From Paracoccaceae bacterium (GTDB lineage Bacteria > Pseudomonadota > Alphaproteobacteria > Rhodobacterales > Rhodobacteraceae), in assembly GCA_020832725.1 (NCBI GenBank), contig JAFIEC010000298.1:1-5484 (forward strand): a stretch of 5,484 nt of DNA. Direction: 5' to 3'. The notes under the pieces are model-generated. The model saw only the letters and a program-made list of their open reading frames with translations, was not told the origin of the DNA and searched no databases. A program made the translations under genes and the position numbers. Every line of letters begins with the position of its first letter. The stretch's first letter is position 1. Positions 5,006 through 5,484 of this stretch are shown one piece after another.

Positions 5006-5484
5006 CTACAGCGCGCCCCGCGCGCGGAGGGCGGCGCCGATGGTGCCCTCGTCGAGGAAATCCAGCTCTCCGCCCACGGGCACGCCCCGGGCAAGCGTGG
5101 TCACCCGTGCGCCCGTGCCCTCCAGGGCGTCGGCCACGTAATGGGCCGTGGTCTGGCCATCGACCGTAGCCGGCAGCGCAAGGATCGCCTCCGACATCTC
5201 ACCCTCGGCGGCGCGGGCGACAAGCCGGGGGATCCCCAGATCCTCCGGGCCGACATTGTCGAGGGCCGACAGCAGCCCGCCCAGCACGTGATAGCGCCCC
5301 GAAAACACCCCCGCGCGCTCCATCGCCCAGAGATCGGCCACGTCGGCCACCACGCAGACTTCCCCGGTGGCGCGCCGGGGCGCGCGGCAGATGTTGCACA
5401 GATCGGCTGTGGTGAGATTGCCGCAGAGAGTGCATTCGCGCACCTCGGTGGCGACCCGCGCCATCGCTTCGGCCAGCGGCTGCA
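5006..5484 (-). CDS. recR: Recombination mediator protein RecR (5' end beyond window)
   Basis: RecR works with RecO, and in many bacteria RecF, to load RecA onto SSB-covered single-stranded DNA at gaps and stalled forks. The visible 158 residues enter as QPLAEAMARVATEVREC, so the frame continues past the right edge; about 40 N-terminal residues are missing against the usual length near 198. A zinc finger of the form CX2CX8CX2C (CTLCGNLTTADLCNIC) lies at about 5387-5434. The TOPRIM region follows, with GEVCVVADVADLWAMER, then GRYHVLGGLLSALDNVGP. Further motifs are TVDGQTTAHY and the C-terminal GVPVGGELDFLDEGT, typical of RecR. The residue after VV in the TOPRIM strand is Ala, where many RecR proteins have Glu. 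The internal ATG at 5464 is not the true start, since homology extends upstream of it. RecR is often downstream of dnaX and a YbaB-family gene, but that part is outside the window. Confidence 0.95.
   Translation of the reverse strand, partial: QPLAEAMARVATEVRECTLCGNLTTADLCNICRAPRRATGEVCVVADVADLWAMERAGVFSGRYHVLGGLLSALDNVGPEDLGIPRLVARAAEGEMSEAILALPATVDGQTTAHYVADALEGTGARVTTLARGVPVGGELDFLDEGTIGAALRARGAL

Noticed and set aside
4662..5094. Minus-strand frames of 100-131 codons across the lipoprotein gene and the gap before recR
   Set aside because: They are Arg/Ala/Pro-rich, overlap the lipoprotein gene antisense or the end of recR, and have no recognisable motif.

Overview
The base composition is GC-rich, and the translated HemC, HemE, HemF and RecR proteins look alphaproteobacterial, most like the Rhodobacterales (Rhodobacter/Roseobacter relatives). 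That placement rests on protein character recalled from memory, not on a search. The window is compact chromosomal DNA. I see no tRNA or rRNA, no insertion sequence, no CRISPR array and no sign of recent transfer.

Layout: (1) positions 1-152, minus strand, carry the first 50 codons of hemC, cut by the window edge. (2) A divergent intergenic region of about 100 bp follows. (3) hemE and, 14 nt downstream, a small lipoprotein c-type cytochrome run on the plus strand (254-1677). (4) Tail-to-tail with the cytochrome, at only 15 bp, lie two adjacent minus-strand genes (1693-3408). They encode secreted YbjN-type paralogues of identical length, 283 residues each. (5) Upstream of them on the same strand is hemF (3471-4403), separated by a stem-loop and a candidate promoter. 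(6) Divergent from hemF is a gene for a small cysteine-containing lipoprotein of unknown function (4521-4904). (7) The window closes with most of recR on the minus strand (5006-5484), whose 5' end lies beyond the edge.

Three tetrapyrrole-pathway enzymes are present: HemC makes hydroxymethylbilane, HemE makes coproporphyrinogen III, and HemF converts it with oxygen to protoporphyrinogen IX. They surround one likely heme consumer, the cytochrome, and three exported proteins without clear functions. The least explained part is the YbjN tandem pair: a well-conserved C-terminal domain, matched cysteines, and a diverged middle segment. No wholly new system is evident. The pair, its heme-gene setting and the small lipoprotein are the best leads.
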